Source: Parapedobacter composti
GTDB taxonomy: Bacteria > Bacteroidota > Bacteroidia > Sphingobacteriales > Sphingobacteriaceae
Assembly: GCF_900112315.1 (NCBI RefSeq)
Contig: NZ_FOLL01000001.1
Location: 372,001 to 436,000, forward strand
Direction of reading: 5' to 3'
Length of the DNA stretch: 64,000 bases
The notes under the pieces were generated by a model. That model had not been told where the DNA came from. It was given only the letters and a program-made list of their open reading frames with translations, and did not search any database. Both the position numbers and the translations under genes were made by a program. The stretch's first letter is position 1, and each line of letters opens with the position of its first letter. This document shows, one piece after another, positions 42,312 through 52,110 of the stretch.

Positions 42312-42429
42312 AAGGCGGTTGATGATTTCAAGCGGTAGCGTTAGACTATAGACGGCAAGCGTTGAGCGAGGGCCGCATGGATCCTATGGCACAAGCGTGT
42401 GAAGCATCACGCAAGTTAAGAGTAAGAAT

Positions 42430-43392
42430 TTGAACGAATTAACCATCACATTAGAGTATGTGAATCCCGCAATATTGTGGGGAACACAAAATGAACACTT
42501 CGAGGTGTTCAAAAAGCAGTTTCCGAAACTAAAAATCGTTGCGAGGGGTAACGAGGTGAAGGTATTGGGCGATGAGCGGGAAATCACGCTGTTCAAGCGT
42601 TATTTTGATCAGGTTGTGGCACATGTCGAACAGTACAACAGTCTGACAGCAAATGACGTGGAAACCATATTGGGCACCGGCGCAAAGGCTGTTGCACCTA
42701 AAAATGGAGAAAAAGCTGGGGCGGACGGCATCGGTAAGGAACCCATTGTTTTCGGACCGAACGGCATTGTCGTAAAGGCGCGCACGGCCAATCAGCGGCG
42801 GATGGTGGAGAGTATCCTGAAAAATGATATCCTGTTTGCCATTGGCCCCGCGGGTACCGGAAAAACATACACGGCTGTAGCGCTGGCTGTACGGGCATTG
42901 CGTAATAAAGAGGTGAAACGTATCATCTTGACCAGGCCGGCGGTAGAAGCAGGGGAAAACCTCGGTTTCCTACCCGGCGATTTAAAGGAAAAAGTGGATC
43001 CGTATCTACGGCCGTTGTACGACGCACTGGATGACATGATCCCGGCCGAAAAACTGAAGGCTTTTTTAGAAAATCGTACCATTGAAGTGGCGCCATTGGC
43101 ATTTATGCGAGGACGTACACTTGACAATTGTTTCGTGATTTTAGACGAAGCGCAGAACGCCACGGATATGCAGATGAAAATGTTCCTTACACGGATGGGC
43201 CCTACGGCCAAGTTTATCGTGACAGGTGATATTACACAGATAGATCTGCCCAAGAAGCAGCAATCGGGATTGCAAACCGCGTTGAAATTACTGGAGGGTA
43301 TAGCGGGCATCGATATTATTCACCTAAGTGGTGGAGACGTGGTGCGGCATAAGCTGGTCAAACGGATACTGGAAGCCTATGGGGATATTTGA
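42430..43392 (+). CDS. phoH: PhoH family ATPase/RNase
   Basis: 320 residues. The P-loop appears in [19 protein letters not shown], and Walker B with Asp-Glu in [39 protein letters not shown] and [23 protein letters not shown] complete the PhoH core. No ATG is available: an in-frame TGA lies at 42400-42402 and the codons between contain no ATG, so translation must begin at TTG 42430 ([11 protein letters not shown]) or nearby. PhoH proteins are phosphate-starvation-linked in some bacteria and couple to RNA metabolism; role here unproven. Confidence 0.93.
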   Translation: MNELTITLEYVNPAILWGTQNEHFEVFKKQFPKLKIVARGNEVKVLGDEREITLFKRYFDQVVAHVEQYNSLTANDVETILGTGAKAVAPKNGEKAGADGIGKEPIVFGPNGIVVKARTANQRRMVESILKNDILFAIGPAGTGKTYTAVALAVRALRNKEVKRIILTRPAVEAGENLGFLPGDLKEKVDPYLRPLYDALDDMIPAEKLKAFLENRTIEVAPLAFMRGRTLDNCFVILDEAQNATDMQMKMFLTRMGPTAKFIVTGDITQIDLPKKQQSGLQTALKLLEGIAGIDIIHLSGGDVVRHKLVKRILEAYGDI

Positions 43393-43441
43393 CCCGGCAA
43401 AGTCGTCGAAACTGGGAAATGAACAAGGAACAATAAATGAG

Positions 43442-44392
43442 ATGAATACCATAAAGGAGACAAATTTCCGGTTTGAGGGGCAAACCCATTTCTATAGAGG
43501 AAAAGTACGTGATGTTTATACCATCCAGGATAAGTACCTTGCTATGGTAGCGACAGATCGTATTTCTGCGTTTGATGTGGTCCTCCCGAGGGCTATCCCC
43601 TATAAAGGGCAAATATTGAATCAAATTGCAGCTAAATTTCTGGAAGCTACCGCAGACATTGTGCCTAATTGGGTGGTAGAAGTGCCTGATCCCTGTGTTA
43701 CTATCGGCCGCTTGTGCCAGCCGTTTAAGGTAGAGATGGTTATACGCGGTTATCTATCGGGGCATGCCTGGCGCGAATACCGGGCAGGAAAGCGCGAAAT
43801 CTGCGGAGAACCGCTGCCGGACGGTCTCCGGGAAAATGACCGTTTGCCTACACCCATCATCACCCCTACCACCAAAGCGGCTGTAGGACATGATGAAGAT
43901 ATCTCGCGGGCGGAAATCCTGCGGCAGGAAATCGTCTCTGAGCGGGATTACGAACAGTTAGAGGCGTATACCCGTGCGCTGTTTGGGCGCGGGACAGAAT
44001 TGGCTGCTGAACGGGGACTGATTTTGGTGGATACCAAATATGAATTTGGCAAGCGCGATGGTGAAATTTATTTGATCGATGAAATACACACGCCCGATTC
44101 TTCGCGTTATTTCTATGCAGACAGTTATGAACAATTGCAACGTGAAGGTAAACCGCAACGCCAGCTGTCTAAAGAGTTTGTGCGTAAATGGTTAATTGAT
44201 AATGGGTTTCAGGGAAAAGAGGGGCAGCGCATTCCGGAAATGACAGATGAAATCGTGATGTCGATATCCGAACGGTATATCGAACTCTTTGAGCATATTA
44301 CCGGAGAACGGTTTACATGCCCGGATGACACTGACTTGCTGCAACGGGTACAAGACAACACCCGTGCTGCACTGAACCGTTTAGGTAGTTAA
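43442..44392 (+). CDS. purC: SAICAR synthase PurC
   Basis: 316 residues from ATG 43442, after the phoH stop; the longer frame from 43328 lies inside phoH and is not used. Joins CAIR and aspartate in purine synthesis. Seen are [61 protein letters not shown] and DSSRYF. The C-terminus [14 protein letters not shown] fits the Bacteroidota long form (yeast-like ADE1 type, about 310 residues). Confidence 0.95.
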   Translation: MNTIKETNFRFEGQTHFYRGKVRDVYTIQDKYLAMVATDRISAFDVVLPRAIPYKGQILNQIAAKFLEATADIVPNWVVEVPDPCVTIGRLCQPFKVEMVIRGYLSGHAWREYRAGKREICGEPLPDGLRENDRLPTPIITPTTKAAVGHDEDISRAEILRQEIVSERDYEQLEAYTRALFGRGTELAAERGLILVDTKYEFGKRDGEIYLIDEIHTPDSSRYFYADSYEQLQREGKPQRQLSKEFVRKWLIDNGFQGKEGQRIPEMTDEIVMSISERYIELFEHITGERFTCPDDTDLLQRVQDNTRAALNRLGS

Positions 44393-44424
44393 AGTGAATA
44401 CAAACCAACAAAAATATTGCCGTC

Positions 44425-44808
44425 ATGAGATTTACCATTGACAAACACGAAAAGTATGTGACCATCCAACCTCATGCAGAGGTGCTTGATGGCGAGACAG
44501 CGCCCAAAATCAAGGCGGAGTTCCTACTGTGGAACACCGGGGGGCAGCGTAACATCGTATTGGATCTGACGAATGTGCGGGAAGCCGATTCCTCCGGTTT
44601 GCGTACAGGTCTATTGGCACACCGGTTGTGTAAAGCGGCGGGTGGTGTATTCATACTGGCTTGTGCGAACGAGCAGATAAAGGCGCTGATTTCCATGTGC
44701 AAGTTAGACGGTGTACTTACGCTTGTGGCCAATACCGCTGAGGCAGAAGATTTGATATTTTCAAAAGAACTTGAAAAGGACCTCCGGGGTGCTGTGGAAG
44801 AAGGATGA
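44425..44808 (+). CDS. STAS domain protein (anti-sigma-factor antagonist type)
   Basis: 127 residues: FTIDKHEKYVTIQPHAEVLD, then NIVLDLTNVREADSSGLRTGLLAHRLC with the Ser that is phosphorylated in SpoIIAA-type STAS proteins, and GVFILACANEQIKALI. A regulatory protein that would bind a kinase or anti-sigma factor; its partner is not encoded nearby. Its stop overlaps the rnz start (ATGA), so the two are coupled. Confidence 0.88.
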   Translation: MRFTIDKHEKYVTIQPHAEVLDGETAPKIKAEFLLWNTGGQRNIVLDLTNVREADSSGLRTGLLAHRLCKAAGGVFILACANEQIKALISMCKLDGVLTLVANTAEAEDLIFSKELEKDLRGAVEEG

Positions 44809-45716
44809 GGTTTGAGGTACTGATATTAGGAAGCAGTTCCGCGACACCTATATATGGGCGCCATCCCACGGCACAACTTATCAATGCCAACGAGCAACTG
44901 TACTTGGTCGACTGCGGAGAAGGTACGCAGTTGCAGCTGGCCAAATACGGGATCAAGGGTAACCGCATAAAGCATATATTCATCAGCCATTTGCATGGCG
45001 ACCACTACCTGGGCCTGATAGGACTGATCTCGTCGATGCATCTGGTGGGGCGGAAAGACGAATTATTCCTATACGGACCGCCGGCGTTGAAGGAGATTAT
45101 CGATCTCCATTTTGTCCACTCCCAAACGGTATTGCGATACCCGTTGCGTTTTCGGGCTACGCAGGATCAGGAGGAGGAGGTTATTTTGGAAACGGATATG
45201 TTGCGGGTGAGTAGCTTCCCGCTTGATCATCGTATTCCATGCACCGGCTTCCGGTTCGATGAAAAACAAAGGCTGCCTTCCATAGATAAGGAAAAAGCGG
45301 CTGCCCTCGGCATACCAGGTGCCTACCTTCCATTGATTAAACGCGGGCATGACTATTCCGCTCCGGACGGCACCGTATATCGCTGGCAGGATTTGACCAT
45401 CGGGCCACCGGCACCACGCAGTTACGCATACTGTTCTGATACGGTAAGGACGGATAGGTACCTGCCCCATATCCAACATGTTGATTTACTTTACCACGAA
45501 GCCACTTTCTTGCATGATATGGTTGAGCGTGCGCTTGATACGTACCACACCACGGCGCTGCAAGCGGGTCAGGTAGCGGAACTTGTAGGCGCAAAGAAGC
45601 TGCTTATCGGACATTATTCGGCCAGGTACAAAGATTTGAAGCCGTTATTGGATGAGAGCCGGACGGTTTTTGATGCGACGCAACTGGCGTTGGAGGGGAA
45701 TTGGTATAACATATAA
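44805..45716 (+). CDS. rnz: Ribonuclease Z
   Basis: 303 residues: metallo-beta-lactamase motifs ILGSSSATPIYGRHPT and FISHLHGDHYLGL, FRFDEKQRLPSIDKEKAAAL (exosite loop region), SYAYCSDT, LYHEATFLHDMVERA, and HYSARYK near the end. Trims tRNA precursors at the 3' end. Length and the PxKxRN-like tRNA-binding region fit the short tRNase Z(S). Fifth base pair upstream it overlaps the STAS stop; hisC follows in the same direction. Confidence 0.95.
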   Translation: MRFEVLILGSSSATPIYGRHPTAQLINANEQLYLVDCGEGTQLQLAKYGIKGNRIKHIFISHLHGDHYLGLIGLISSMHLVGRKDELFLYGPPALKEIIDLHFVHSQTVLRYPLRFRATQDQEEEVILETDMLRVSSFPLDHRIPCTGFRFDEKQRLPSIDKEKAAALGIPGAYLPLIKRGHDYSAPDGTVYRWQDLTIGPPAPRSYAYCSDTVRTDRYLPHIQHVDLLYHEATFLHDMVERALDTYHTTALQAGQVAELVGAKKLLIGHYSARYKDLKPLLDESRTVFDATQLALEGNWYNI

Positions 45717-45730
45717 TTGTTTACTTATAC

Positions 45731-46795
45731 ATGGTTAATACATTCGACTTAACAAGTTTATTGAGGGAGAATATCCGAGAACTAACGCCATATTCATCGG
45801 CACGCGATGAGTTCAGCGGTGTTGCCTCGGTGTTGCTCGATGCCAATGAGAACGCCTACGGTTCTCCGCTGGAACGGCATTATAATCGGTATCCTGATCC
45901 ATTGCAGCAGCAGTTGAAGGAAAAGCTGAGTACCGTAAAGGGCGTGCCGCCAAGGAACATTTTCTTGGGAAATGGCAGTGATGAAGCCATCGATATTTTA
46001 TTCAGGGCATTTTGCCGCCCAGGTATCGACAATGTTATTCTCGTACCCCCTACATACGGTATGTATGAGGTGTCTGCCAATATCAACGATGTGGCCATAA
46101 AGCGGGTAAACCTTACCACAGATTTTCAGCTCGACTTGGATGCCATAGCTGAGACGGTTGATGCTAACACCAAGCTGATATTTCTGTGTTCGCCGAACAA
46201 CCCTACCGGCAATTCGCTGCACCGGGAAGATGTAGAAACCGTGCTGGCTAATTTTAACGGCCTGGTGGTTATTGATGAAGCTTACATCAATTATTCGAGG
46301 CAAAAGACGTTTATTCAGGAATTGACCGAGTATGCAAATTTGGTCGTCTTGCAAACTTTATCTAAAGCGTGGGGACTGGCCGGTCTTCGTTTGGGCATGG
46401 CGTTTGCCAGTGAAGAAATCATCGAAGTGCTCAACAGGATCAAGCCACCATACAACATCAATCAGGCGACACAGGAACTGGTATTGGAGGCTTTGGATCG
46501 AGTAGAAGAAGTGAACGCATGGATAAGGGAAACCGTTGCCGAACGCGAACAGCTATCGGAAAAAATGCGGGAATTACCATTTGTGCAGCATGTATATCCA
46601 TCTGATGCCAATTTTATTTTAGTGAAAACCGAGGAGCCCAGGCATATCTATGAATACTTGGTTAAACAAAGCATCATCGTGCGCGACCGGTCTAAAGTAG
46701 CGTTATGTGCCGGATGCTTGCGTATAACGGTAGGCACACCCCGTGAAAACAGCATATTACTGGAAGCACTGGTTAACTACCGTACGGTAAATTAA
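45731..46795 (+). CDS. hisC: Histidinol-phosphate aminotransferase HisC
   Basis: 354 residues, PLP-dependent fold type I. Visible are LLDANENAYG, NIFLGNGSDEAIDILFRAF, LCSPNNPTGNSLH, VIDEAYINYS and LVVLQTLSKAWGLAGLRLGM with the PLP Lys in SKAW. Converts imidazole-acetol phosphate to histidinol phosphate. It opens the his cluster here; the genes hisG and hisD, often placed just before hisC, are not present upstream, where rnz is found. Confidence 0.95.
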   Translation: MVNTFDLTSLLRENIRELTPYSSARDEFSGVASVLLDANENAYGSPLERHYNRYPDPLQQQLKEKLSTVKGVPPRNIFLGNGSDEAIDILFRAFCRPGIDNVILVPPTYGMYEVSANINDVAIKRVNLTTDFQLDLDAIAETVDANTKLIFLCSPNNPTGNSLHREDVETVLANFNGLVVIDEAYINYSRQKTFIQELTEYANLVVLQTLSKAWGLAGLRLGMAFASEEIIEVLNRIKPPYNINQATQELVLEALDRVEEVNAWIRETVAEREQLSEKMRELPFVQHVYPSDANFILVKTEEPRHIYEYLVKQSIIVRDRSKVALCAGCLRITVGTPRENSILLEALVNYRTVN

Positions 46796-46826
46796 TATTT
46801 TTGCTGCCGATTTTGGCTTTTTTGCC

Positions 46827-46834
46827 TAAGTTTG
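46827..46834 (+). promoter_or_regulatory. -7 element before hisB
   Basis: TAAGTTTG fits TAnnTTTG, in the 77-base gap between hisC and hisB; a second similar box (TATTTTTG) lies at 46796-46803. TTG at 46801-46803 is 23 bp from the first. hisB-hisIE may be transcribed separately from hisC. Confidence 0.35.
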
Positions 46835-46872
46835 GCACTCCAACCATATAAGAGGCAATAACAGTAATAGCG

Positions 46873-48012
46873 ATGCCTGATACGATTAAAAGATTACTAT
46901 TTATCGATCGCGACGGTACCTTAATCGTCGAGCCGGAAGATGAGCAGGTCGACTCATTCGCCAAATTAAAGTTTTATCCGGGCGCATTGCAATACTTGCC
47001 GCGTATAGCTCAAGAGCTTGACTTTGAATTGGTGTTGGTGACGAACCAGGATGGGTTGGGCACCACTTCTCATCCGGAGGAGAATTTCTGGCCGATACAC
47101 CGCTTTGTTATGGATACCTTTGCCGGAGAAGGCGCTGTATTCACCGCAGAGCATATCGATCGCACATTTCCGCGCGAAAACGCGCCGACACGTAAGCCCG
47201 GAACGGCGTTGTTAACCCATTATTTCGATGCGGATAAGTACGATCTAAAACGGTCTTTCGTTATCGGCGATCGTATCAATGATGTAAAACTGGCCCAAAA
47301 TTTGGGCGCCCGGGCCATATGGTTGCGTAATAACGACACGCTCGGAGCGTCGGAGGCCCATGTGATAGACGAATCCGTGGTGGCATTAGAGACTTCGGAT
47401 TGGCGCGCCATTTACGAATTCCTGAAGCTGGGCACGCGGCAGGCAACGCATCGCCGGAAAACCAACGAAACGGATATCTACATTGAGCTCAACCTGGACG
47501 GCAAGGGCAAAGCTGACATTGACACCGGACTGCCGTTCTTTGATCATATGCTCGACCAAATTGCCCGTCACGGGGGCATGGATATGACTGTGCATGCAAA
47601 AGGCGATTTGCATATCGATGAACATCATACCATAGAAGATACAGGTATCGCATTAGGCGAAATTTTTGCCAAAACGTTGGGTGACAAGCGAGGTATTGAA
47701 CGTTACGGGTTTACGCTGCCAATGGACGATTGTTTGGCGCAGGTGTCCATCGATTTCGGTGGGAGGAGCTGGATTATCTGGGATGCAACGTTCCGAAGAG
47801 AAAAGATAGGCGATATGCCCACGGAAATGTTCTTTCACTTTTTTAAATCTTTTTCAGATGCAGCGAAATGTAACCTTAACGTCAAGGCCGAAGGGGATAA
47901 CGAGCATCATAAGATAGAAGCGATATTCAAGGCATTTGCCAAAGCGGTTAAAAAAGCGGTAAGACGCGATGCCGAACATATGGAGTTGCCAAGTACAAAA
48001 GGAGTGTTATGA
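46873..48012 (+). CDS. hisB: Bifunctional histidinol-phosphatase/imidazoleglycerol-phosphate dehydratase HisB
   Basis: 379 residues. The N-terminal HAD phosphatase shows [27 protein letters not shown] and [18 protein letters not shown]. The C-terminal dehydratase shows [39 protein letters not shown] and [16 protein letters not shown] with the metal-binding His motifs. The HAD insertion reads [16 protein letters not shown], without the Cys-His zinc loop of E. coli HisB. The stop overlaps the hisH start. Confidence 0.96.
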   Translation: MPDTIKRLLFIDRDGTLIVEPEDEQVDSFAKLKFYPGALQYLPRIAQELDFELVLVTNQDGLGTTSHPEENFWPIHRFVMDTFAGEGAVFTAEHIDRTFPRENAPTRKPGTALLTHYFDADKYDLKRSFVIGDRINDVKLAQNLGARAIWLRNNDTLGASEAHVIDESVVALETSDWRAIYEFLKLGTRQATHRRKTNETDIYIELNLDGKGKADIDTGLPFFDHMLDQIARHGGMDMTVHAKGDLHIDEHHTIEDTGIALGEIFAKTLGDKRGIERYGFTLPMDDCLAQVSIDFGGRSWIIWDATFRREKIGDMPTEMFFHFFKSFSDAAKCNLNVKAEGDNEHHKIEAIFKAFAKAVKKAVRRDAEHMELPSTKGVL

Positions 48013-48602
48013 CAGGAATTGTCAACTATGGGGCAGGCAATATTTTTTCGCTGACAGCAGCGCTCACGCGACTGGGTATTGCTTACGGAATGGTCAATAA
48101 CGCAGCGGAGCTTGGGGCGTACGACCGGATTATCATTCCAGGGGTGGGGCATGCCGGTGCAGCCATGCGGAAGTTGCGAGAATCTGGCTTGGCCGATTCT
48201 ATTGCGTCCATCACCAAGCCCGTATTGGGCATCTGCGTAGGCATGCAACTGCTTACCAGCTATTCGGAAGAGGGCGACAGCGAATTGTTGGGCATTGTCC
48301 CCCTGCAGACGTTACACTTTGAGCGAAGGGTTACCCTAAAGGTGCCGCACATGGGTTGGAATAAGGTATATCATCAAAATAACAGTCCGATATTCGATAA
48401 TATAGAAAAAGATACCTATTTTTACTTTGTACATTCGTATTTCATTGAGTATAATGATACTTTCACTTCCGCTTACACGGGGTATGGACTGAAGTTTTCA
48501 GCAGCAATGCAGGATAGGAATTTTTACGGAGTACAGTTCCATCCCGAGAAATCAGGCGAAGCGGGTGAAAAGTTGTTGCTTAATTTTTCAAAACTATATT
48601 AA
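48009..48602 (+). CDS. hisH: Imidazole glycerol phosphate synthase, glutaminase subunit HisH
   Basis: 197 residues with the class I glutamine amidotransferase triad: Cys in [10 protein letters not shown], His and Glu in [29 protein letters not shown] and [15 protein letters not shown] are HisH-typical. Its ATG overlaps the hisB stop by four bases. It forms ammonia for HisF. Confidence 0.96.
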   Translation: MTGIVNYGAGNIFSLTAALTRLGIAYGMVNNAAELGAYDRIIIPGVGHAGAAMRKLRESGLADSIASITKPVLGICVGMQLLTSYSEEGDSELLGIVPLQTLHFERRVTLKVPHMGWNKVYHQNNSPIFDNIEKDTYFYFVHSYFIEYNDTFTSAYTGYGLKFSAAMQDRNFYGVQFHPEKSGEAGEKLLLNFSKLY

Positions 48603-48624
48603 AAATCAACCTTTAGAAAAGACT

Positions 48625-49374
48625 ATGTATATCATTCCGGCTATAGACGTGTTGGACAAGAAAGTGGTCCGGCTGCGCGAGGGTAACTATGACGATAAGA
48701 CGGTTTATGAAGTTAGCCTTGAAGAGATGATCGAGAAATATCAATCCAATGGTACCGAATTCGTACATATTGTGGATCTCAATGGTGCCAAAGGTGACTT
48801 TTCCAATCAAGCGTATCTTTTTGATATTATCCGTACCACAGACATGAAGGTACAGTACGGCGGAGGTATCCGAAGCATAGAAAAGGTACAGGAGTTGCTT
48901 GATGCGGGAATACACCGTGTGGTGGTAGGTACACAGGCCATTACCAACCCTTCGTTTTTGGATGAGCTCAGCAAACTGAACCGGGGCAAACATAAGTATG
49001 CCGATCAGGTGGTGGTTGCCATTGACGTACTGGACGAAGTCATCAAATATTCCGGTTGGATGGAAAGCTCGCCAGTAAAACTGCTTGACTATATAGACCG
49101 CTGTCTTTCGCTCGGTTTTTTCCGTTTTCTCTGCACAGATATCAACAAAGACGGCAAGCTGGGTGGTGCCGGCGTGGAATTGTACAAGAAGCTATTGGAT
49201 CACTCGCCCATCATTAAACTCATTGCTTCGGGCGGTATCAGTTCGATGGATGACATTTATGCGCTGGATGCCATCAAGGTGGAGGCCTGCGTAGTGGGCA
49301 AAGCGATATATGAAAATCGCATTACCATCGAGCAGATAAAGGAGTGGAACCTGAAATCGCTTATCCGTTTTTAG
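48625..49374 (+). CDS. hisA: ProFAR isomerase HisA
   Basis: 249 residues from ATG 48625, just after hisH (a 20-codon earlier frame overlaps hisH and is not needed). A TIM barrel with [15 protein letters not shown] (catalytic Asp), [47 protein letters not shown] (second Asp) and [12 protein letters not shown]. Isomerises ProFAR to PRFAR. Confidence 0.96.
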   Translation: MYIIPAIDVLDKKVVRLREGNYDDKTVYEVSLEEMIEKYQSNGTEFVHIVDLNGAKGDFSNQAYLFDIIRTTDMKVQYGGGIRSIEKVQELLDAGIHRVVVGTQAITNPSFLDELSKLNRGKHKYADQVVVAIDVLDEVIKYSGWMESSPVKLLDYIDRCLSLGFFRFLCTDINKDGKLGGAGVELYKKLLDHSPIIKLIASGGISSMDDIYALDAIKVEACVVGKAIYENRITIEQIKEWNLKSLIRF

Positions 49375-49376
49375 GT

Positions 49377-50129
49377 ATGTTGGCCAAGCGCATCATCCCT
49401 TGCCTTGACGTTAAGGACGGGCGTACCGTGAAAGGTGTCAATTTCGTGGACTTGCGTGACGCCGGAGACCCTGTGGAATTGGCTTGGCAATATTCACGGC
49501 AAGGTGCGGATGAATTGGTGTTCTTGGACATTACTGCTACGCATGAACGGCGCAAAACCACCGTGGAGTTGGTCAAAGCTGTGGCCCGGCAAATCAATAT
49601 ACCGTTTACAATCGGCGGCGGTATCAATGAACTTGAGGACGCGGATGTACTGCTGCATGCGGGTGCAGATAAAATCTCCATTAACTCAGCTGCCGTGCGG
49701 AACCCGGCACTTATTGACCAGATGGCACAGGCCTTCGGTATACAGTTTGTGGTGGTAGCTGTGGATACACGACATGTCGATGGCCGGAACTATGTACACC
49801 TCAACGGGGGACGCCTGAAAACAGACATGGAGACCGAAGACTGGATAAGGGAAGCAGAAAGCCGCGGAGCGGGAGAAATCTTGTTGACTTCTATGGACCA
49901 TGACGGAACCAAGAACGGTTTTGACTGTGATTTTCTGCAGCAGATAAATGCCACGTTGTCCATCCCGTTGATAGCATCTGGCGGGGCAGGCAATAAGCAG
50001 CATTTTGTCGATGTATTCCAGCGCAGCAATGTGGATGCCGCGCTCGCTGCCTCGGTGTTCCACTATGGCGAAATACGGATTCCGGAGCTGAAAGAGGAAC
50101 TGCGGCAGCAGGGGATTGAAGTTAGGTAG
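49377..50129 (+). CDS. hisF: Imidazole glycerol phosphate synthase, cyclase subunit HisF
   Basis: 250 residues from ATG 49377: [20 protein letters not shown] with the catalytic Asp, [78 protein letters not shown] barrel partner of HisH. An upstream frame start at 49344 overlaps hisA; the gap to hisA is two bases. Confidence 0.97.
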   Translation: MLAKRIIPCLDVKDGRTVKGVNFVDLRDAGDPVELAWQYSRQGADELVFLDITATHERRKTTVELVKAVARQINIPFTIGGGINELEDADVLLHAGADKISINSAAVRNPALIDQMAQAFGIQFVVVAVDTRHVDGRNYVHLNGGRLKTDMETEDWIREAESRGAGEILLTSMDHDGTKNGFDCDFLQQINATLSIPLIASGGAGNKQHFVDVFQRSNVDAALAASVFHYGEIRIPELKEELRQQGIEVR

Positions 50130-50134
50130 TTATT

Positions 50135-50719
50135 ATGTTAGATTTTAAAAAAAGCAACGGACTGATTCCGGTTATCATACAGGATGCCCGGACCTTGGAA
50201 GTGCTGATGTTGGGTTATATGGATGAAGAAGCGTGGGAAAAGACCCAAAGTGAGGGTCGGGTTACGTTTTTTTCCAGAAGTAAGAAAAGGCTGTGGACTA
50301 AAGGCGAAGAAAGCGGCCACTTCCTCCATGTTGTTAGCACACACATCGATTGCGACCACGATACCCTCCTGATTAAAGTAAGGCCGCAAGGGCCCACCTG
50401 CCATACGGGGAGCCGTAGCTGTTTTAATACCGACTACAATCGGAATTTTATCTTTGAACTGGCCGATGTGATCGATAACCGTTTCGCATTCCCGGTAGCC
50501 GGTTCCTATGTGAACCGCCTGCATGAGCGGGGATTGACCAAGGTAGCCCAGAAGGTCGGTGAAGAAGCTGTGGAGACGGTGATCGCGGCACTTGCAGAAG
50601 AAGAGGCTGATTTCGTTAACGAGGCTTCCGACCTGGTGTTTCATCTGCTGGTGCTGTTGCGAGAAAAAAATATTTCGTTGGATACCATTGCCAAGAATCT
50701 CGAGGGCAGGCATAAATAA
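50135..50719 (+). CDS. hisIE: Bifunctional phosphoribosyl-AMP cyclohydrolase/phosphoribosyl-ATP pyrophosphatase HisIE
   Basis: 194 residues. The HisI domain shows [38 protein letters not shown], and the metal-binding Asp/Cys motif [19 protein letters not shown]. The HisE domain shows [20 protein letters not shown] and [17 protein letters not shown]. Steps 2 and 3 of histidine synthesis. Five bases downstream of hisF. Confidence 0.97.
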   Translation: MLDFKKSNGLIPVIIQDARTLEVLMLGYMDEEAWEKTQSEGRVTFFSRSKKRLWTKGEESGHFLHVVSTHIDCDHDTLLIKVRPQGPTCHTGSRSCFNTDYNRNFIFELADVIDNRFAFPVAGSYVNRLHERGLTKVAQKVGEEAVETVIAALAEEEADFVNEASDLVFHLLVLLREKNISLDTIAKNLEGRHK

Positions 50720-50724
50720 GCGCC

Positions 50725-51645
50725 GTGGGAAAACTGGAAGTCCATAAAGCGGGCACGTTGTCGGGCCATCAGAATCCTATTTTTGCCATTGAAAATGGGG
50801 TAATGGCTCATATTGTCTTTACAGGTGGAAACGATAAGGGCGTAGTGCAGTGGAACCTTGAAACGCTTACTTTTGAACGTATCTTGTATCCTGTGCAATT
50901 TTCGGTATATGCCCTACACCGGATATCCCAAACCCCGCTATTGGCTATCGGCACGCGGGACGGTAAGGTAGCAGTGGTGCACACCGACACACAGACCTTG
51001 GCGGCGAAGCTGACGCACCATCAGCGCCCTGTTTTTGATATTAAGTCGTTCCGCACCAAGCCTGAGGTGGTACTGGCTTCTGAAGACGGTACGGTATCCA
51101 TTTGGGATACGGCGACGTTCAGCCTGCTGTATCATTTCAAAGTAGCCGAACAGACCGTGCGCACCATTGCCATCAGTCCCGACGAACGATGGATTGTGTT
51201 TGGTACCAAAGAAGGGAAAATCAAGTTGTATAACGCTTCGGACTATTCGTTCGGGGGCGAACTTCCGGGGCATACCATGCCGGTCACGTCGCTCAGTTTC
51301 TCGCCGGATGGCAGGTATCTTCTTACCGGAGGACGGGATGCACAGTTAAATATTCTGGATGCTCAAAGCTTTTCTTCGGTCAGTACATTCACGCCTCATT
51401 TATTTACGGTGTATGCCATTAAGTATCACCCCACATTGCCAATCTTTGCAACAGGGAGCCGTGACAAAAGCATTAAAATCTGGTCGGCCGAAGATTTCCG
51501 GTTACTGCGCGTTGTCAGTTTTGAGCGCGGTTTCGACAGTCACCTGCTCTCAGTAAATAGCCTAGTGTGGAATCCGTATAAGCAACAATTGATTTCCGTG
51601 AGTGATGATAAACAAGCAATGGTTTGGGACGTTATGTTGATCTGA
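50725..51645 (+). CDS. WD40 repeat protein
   Basis: 306 residues starting at GTG, five bases after the hisIE stop. Repeated WD40 blades are visible, e.g. TVSIWDTATFSLLYHFKVA, LPGHTMPVTSLSFSPDGRYL, NILDAQSFSSVSTF and DKSIKIWSAEDFRLLRVV, enough for a seven-bladed propeller. There is no signal peptide or membrane helix, so a cytoplasmic protein-binding role is expected. No function is known; its place at the end of the his operon in this group seems to be simply co-transcription. It converges with the fRMsr gene, overlapping it by 14 bases. Confidence 0.85.
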   Translation: MGKLEVHKAGTLSGHQNPIFAIENGVMAHIVFTGGNDKGVVQWNLETLTFERILYPVQFSVYALHRISQTPLLAIGTRDGKVAVVHTDTQTLAAKLTHHQRPVFDIKSFRTKPEVVLASEDGTVSIWDTATFSLLYHFKVAEQTVRTIAISPDERWIVFGTKEGKIKLYNASDYSFGGELPGHTMPVTSLSFSPDGRYLLTGGRDAQLNILDAQSFSSVSTFTPHLFTVYAIKYHPTLPIFATGSRDKSIKIWSAEDFRLLRVVSFERGFDSHLLSVNSLVWNPYKQQLISVSDDKQAMVWDVMLI

Positions 51646-52108
51646 TCAAACGAGCGATTTCCGTCAAATAGCGGGCATCAACCTTATCAAAGTGATTCAG
51701 GTACTCGCTGTCTACATCCAATACTGCAATTACCTTTCCACCGCTTATCAGGGGAACTACAATTTCAGATTTAGCCAAGGAGCTGCAGGCGATGTGCCCC
51801 GGGAAGGCGTTGACGTCTGGAACGATGATGGTTTCCGCACGCTCCCAGGCCGTGCCGCATACCCCTTTTCCCTTGGCGATACGGGTACATGCCAAAGGGC
51901 CCTGGAACGGCCCCAGCACCAGTTCAGTCGCTTTGACGATATAAAAGCCAACCCAAAAGAAGTCGAATTGGGCCTTTAACACGGCCGATACATTGGCCAT
52001 GTTGGCGATTAAGTCAGGCTCCTCATGAACCAATGCCTTGATTTGGGGGATTAGCGCCTGATATTGTTCTTCCTTGGTGCCGGAAGTGATATAGAGTTCT
52101 TCTGCCAT
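51632..52108 (-). CDS. Free methionine-(R)-sulfoxide reductase (GAF domain, MsrC type)
   Basis: 158 residues, a single GAF domain: NMANVSAVLKAQFDFFWVGF, then GPFQGPLACTRIAKGKGVCG, AFPGHIACSSLAKSEIVVPL, and VIAVLDVDSEYLNHFD. The three Cys at LAC, GVC and IAC are the catalytic set of fRMsr, which repairs free methionine R-sulfoxide. The hexosaminidase gene stop lies two bases before the opposite end of this gene on the same strand, so they form a unit. Confidence 0.9.
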   Translation of the reverse strand: MAEELYITSGTKEEQYQALIPQIKALVHEEPDLIANMANVSAVLKAQFDFFWVGFYIVKATELVLGPFQGPLACTRIAKGKGVCGTAWERAETIIVPDVNAFPGHIACSSLAKSEIVVPLISGGKVIAVLDVDSEYLNHFDKVDARYLTEIARLIRST

Positions 52109-52110
52109 TT

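Noticed and set aside
43328..43441. Upstream extension of purC
   Set aside because: It lies within phoH; the ATG at 43442 gives a normal PurC N-terminus after the phoH stop.
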